Below, piece after piece: positions 7,426 through 8,537 of a DNA stretch of 8,537 nt. Within the stretch, counting starts at the first letter, position 1. Every line of letters begins with the position of its first letter. The position numbers and the translations under genes were made by a program. This stretch comes from Pseudarthrobacter sp. (GTDB taxonomy: Bacteria > Actinomycetota > Actinomycetes > Actinomycetales > Micrococcaceae), in NCBI GenBank assembly GCA_013362385.1, contig JABFWC010000131.1, forward strand, positions 1 through 8,537, given 5' to 3'. The notes beneath the pieces are model-generated. The model was given only the letters and a program-made list of their open reading frames with translations, did not search any database and was not told the DNA's origin.

Positions 7426-8162
7426 GCGGGGCCACCCGGGCTCGCGGGAAGCAGGCGGAAGATGATCTTTGTCCGTCCCATCGTGATGGTGGAGCCGTCA
7501 GTGAGTTCGGTGCTTCCCGAAACCCGCTGCCCGTTGACGTAGCTGCCGTTGGTGGAGCCAAGGTCCACAGCGCTCGTCACGCCGTTGTCGGTGCGGATTT
7601 CGAGGTGGCGGCGGGAGACACCGGTGTCTTCGATGTGGATGTCGGCCTCGGAGGACCGGCCCAGGATGATGGAGGGGGCGTTCAGCGAATAGCGCTGTCC
7701 GTCGATATCCAGCACGGGCTGCAGCCTGACCGGGCGGCGGCTGGGTGCCGCCGGGACATTGGGTCGCGGCTGCGCGCTCCCGGTGCCCTGCGACTTTTCG
7801 GTGGCGGAGGCAATCTCGAAGTCTCCGGCACGCAGCCCGCTCTCACGCCGGAAGGAAATCCGGACCGGTCCCTGCAGGGTGTAGCCCTGGCTGCGGACGT
7901 GGTTGATCACAACGTCGCAGAGTTCCTCGGCCAGCGGCGTGCCCCATTCCTGGGCACGCTTGAAGTCGTCATCGCTGAGCTGGACATCGAAGACGTTGGG
8001 CACCAGGGTGCGGCCGGCGGCCACGGTTAGGGCTCGGTGGTCCACCTCCCGGCGGAGCCTGCTGGCGATTTCCACGGGTTCGACCTGAGCCTTGGAGCCT
8101 GTGGAGAAGACACCGCGGACGGCCTTTTCAATGCCGCGTTCCACCTTGTCAAGCAGACCCAT
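7422..8162 (-). CDS. fhaA: FHA-domain protein FhaA with N-terminal DUF3662 domain
   Basis: A 246-residue cytoplasmic protein, first gene of the cluster. Residues 1 to about 115 match the FhaA N-terminal domain (DUF3662): MGLLDKVERGIEKAV at the start, and the VEPVEIASRLRREVD segment at 27-41. A short linker (about 118-145) joins a C-terminal FHA domain (about 146-240) with ILGR at 166-169, S183-R-R-H186, GSTNGSYVNG at 202-211. In M. tuberculosis FhaA binds the phosphorylated pseudokinase domain of MviN/MurJ and restrains wall synthesis. That protein is about twice as long because of a long low-complexity linker that is missing here. ATG 8162 has AAAGGAG 7 nt upstream, the best ribosome site in the window, as expected for the first gene of an operon. 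Confidence 0.95.
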   Translation of the reverse strand: MGLLDKVERGIEKAVRGVFSTGSKAQVEPVEIASRLRREVDHRALTVAAGRTLVPNVFDVQLSDDDFKRAQEWGTPLAEELCDVVINHVRSQGYTLQGPVRISFRRESGLRAGDFEIASATEKSQGTGSAQPRPNVPAAPSRRPVRLQPVLDIDGQRYSLNAPSIILGRSSEADIHIEDTGVSRRHLEIRTDNGVTSAVDLGSTNGSYVNGQRVSGSTELTDGSTITMGRTKIIFRLLPASPGGPA

Positions 8163-8169
8163 GGTCCTT

Positions 8170-8176
8170 CTCCTTT
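8170..8176 (-). promoter_or_regulatory. Strong ribosome-binding site of fhaA
   Basis: AAAGGAG reads from 8176 to 8170, 7 nt before ATG 8162. It is the strongest Shine-Dalgarno match among the seven genes and lies 2 nt from a GC-rich inverted repeat (8179-8192). Confidence 0.8.
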
Positions 8177-8178
8177 CC

Positions 8179-8192
8179 CCCCGGCTCCGGGG
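8179..8192. repeat. GC-rich inverted repeat in the fhaA leader
   Basis: CCCCGG (8179-8184) and CCGGGG (8187-8192) are perfect inverse copies separated by CT. In the fhaA transcript this could fold into a short tight hairpin ending 2 nt before the ribosome-binding site; as DNA it could be a protein-binding palindrome. Confidence 0.5.
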
Positions 8193-8398
8193 CAGTATCC
8201 ATTAGGGACCAGCACCTGCATGGCAGGTCAGCACTCGATGGTGTCCCTGCAGGCGGCAGCCACTCTTACATCCGATACTACTGGGCAGCCCAGTGAATGG
8301 CCTTAATCCGCAACGGCCGGGCGTTGGTAAAAGTTCGGATACAACGTCCACGGCCCGCGTGCGGCGGCACCGTGGGGAGGTCCTGCACGGCGCCGGTC

Positions 8399-8418
8399 CG
8401 CCCCGGATTTCCGGGGCG
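8399..8418. repeat. Perfect 9-bp inverted repeat sharing its core with the fhaA leader palindrome
   Basis: Positions 8399-8407 (CGCCCCGGA) and 8410-8418 (TCCGGGGCG) are exact inverse copies around TT. The core CCCCGG...CCGGGG also occurs at 8179-8192. No run of T follows on either strand, so an intrinsic terminator is unlikely; a protein-binding site is possible. Confidence 0.55.
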
Positions 8419-8440
8419 CGCGTCGCCTTCCGGAGGCCAA

Positions 8441-8471
8441 TTGGTAATTTCCGCCCAGTGTCCGTTATGCT
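8441..8471 (+). promoter_or_regulatory. Possible rightward promoter directing transcription out of the window
   Basis: TTGGTA (8441-8446) and TATGCT (8466-8471) resemble actinobacterial housekeeping -35 and -10 boxes, but the 19-nt gap is long. Transcription would start near 8478 and run past the right edge. In M. tuberculosis a tRNA-Leu gene lies upstream of fhaA, as I recall; a stable RNA or a divergent protein gene could lie to the right here. The target is not in the window. Confidence 0.35.
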
Positions 8472-8498
8472 TGATCTCGCTGCTTTTACAAGGCGCGG

Positions 8499-8514
8499 AT
8501 CCGGGAAGCCGGAT
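8499..8514 (+). repeat. Hairpin ATCCGG-GAAG-CCGGAT downstream of the possible promoter
   Basis: ATCCGG (8499-8504) and CCGGAT (8509-8514) pair around GAAG, with further possible pairs outside (8495-8497 with 8516-8518). It would lie in the first 40 nt of a rightward transcript. No T-run follows, so it is not an obvious terminator. Confidence 0.45.
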
Positions 8515-8537
8515 GTGCTGAGTGGAAGAAGTTGCGC

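Larger units (their letters stand above)
8163..8537. other. Intergenic region upstream of fhaA (no supported gene)
   Basis: These 375 nt carry no open frame resembling a protein; a 74-codon rightward frame (8297-8521) has no recognisable features. The region should contain the operon promoter, but I could not find a convincing leftward -35/-10 pair; TAGTAT (8275-8280) and GATACT (8193-8198) on the minus strand resemble -10 boxes without a good partner. It also contains two related GC-rich palindromes, a small CCTGC/GCAGG inverted repeat (8215-8227), a possible rightward promoter and a leader hairpin, listed separately. No tRNA cloverleaf is visible. A rightward GTG at 8522 followed by GAA GAA GTT GCG could begin a protein, but only five codons are present. 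Confidence 0.6.

Noticed and set aside
8399..8418. Intrinsic terminator
   Set aside because: The stem is strong but no T-rich run follows on either strand, and the loop is too small for a typical terminator.
8297..8521. 74-codon plus-strand frame upstream of fhaA
   Set aside because: No ribosome site or protein features, and it runs through the perfect palindrome and the possible promoter.
8420..8537. tRNA gene at the right edge
   Set aside because: I could not fit an acceptor stem, a T-arm consensus or an anticodon loop; a tRNA may lie beyond the edge.

Overview
The window is high-GC DNA whose protein sequences are clearly actinobacterial. Gene order and residue patterns fit the Arthrobacter/Pseudarthrobacter branch of the Micrococcaceae; the genus is inferred from style, not proven. 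Every recognisable gene lies on the minus strand. Together they form the conserved actinobacterial cluster that couples Ser/Thr phospho-signalling to peptidoglycan synthesis. In many actinobacteria this cluster lies near the chromosomal origin.

In transcription order (right to left): fhaA (8162-7422), fhaB/fipA (7425-6943), pstP (6940-5243), rodA/ftsW-like (5246-3858), pbpA (3861-2401), pknA (2404-686) and the 5' part of pknB (622-1, running off the left edge). Four of the junctions are 4-nt start/stop overlaps (ATGA or GTGA) and one is a 2-nt gap, so this looks like a single translationally coupled operon. The only looser junction is pknA-pknB.

The gene set forms a circuit. PknA and PknB are transmembrane kinases with extracytoplasmic sensor parts, and PstP is the membrane-bound PP2C phosphatase that reverses them. 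FhaA and FhaB are FHA-domain readers of phosphothreonine. RodA (SEDS glycosyltransferase) and PbpA (class B transpeptidase) form the septal/elongation wall-synthesis pair they regulate.

The region 8163-8537 has no supported gene. It holds the fhaA leader with a strong Shine-Dalgarno site, two related GC-rich palindromes, a possible rightward promoter and a leader hairpin pointing out of the window. I found no mobile element, CRISPR array or complete RNA gene.

The system is well known. The details worth a second look are a PASTA domain on PknA, a compact FhaA, reuse of Glu-Ala codons as ribosome-binding sites at successive gene ends, and the palindromes beside fhaA.
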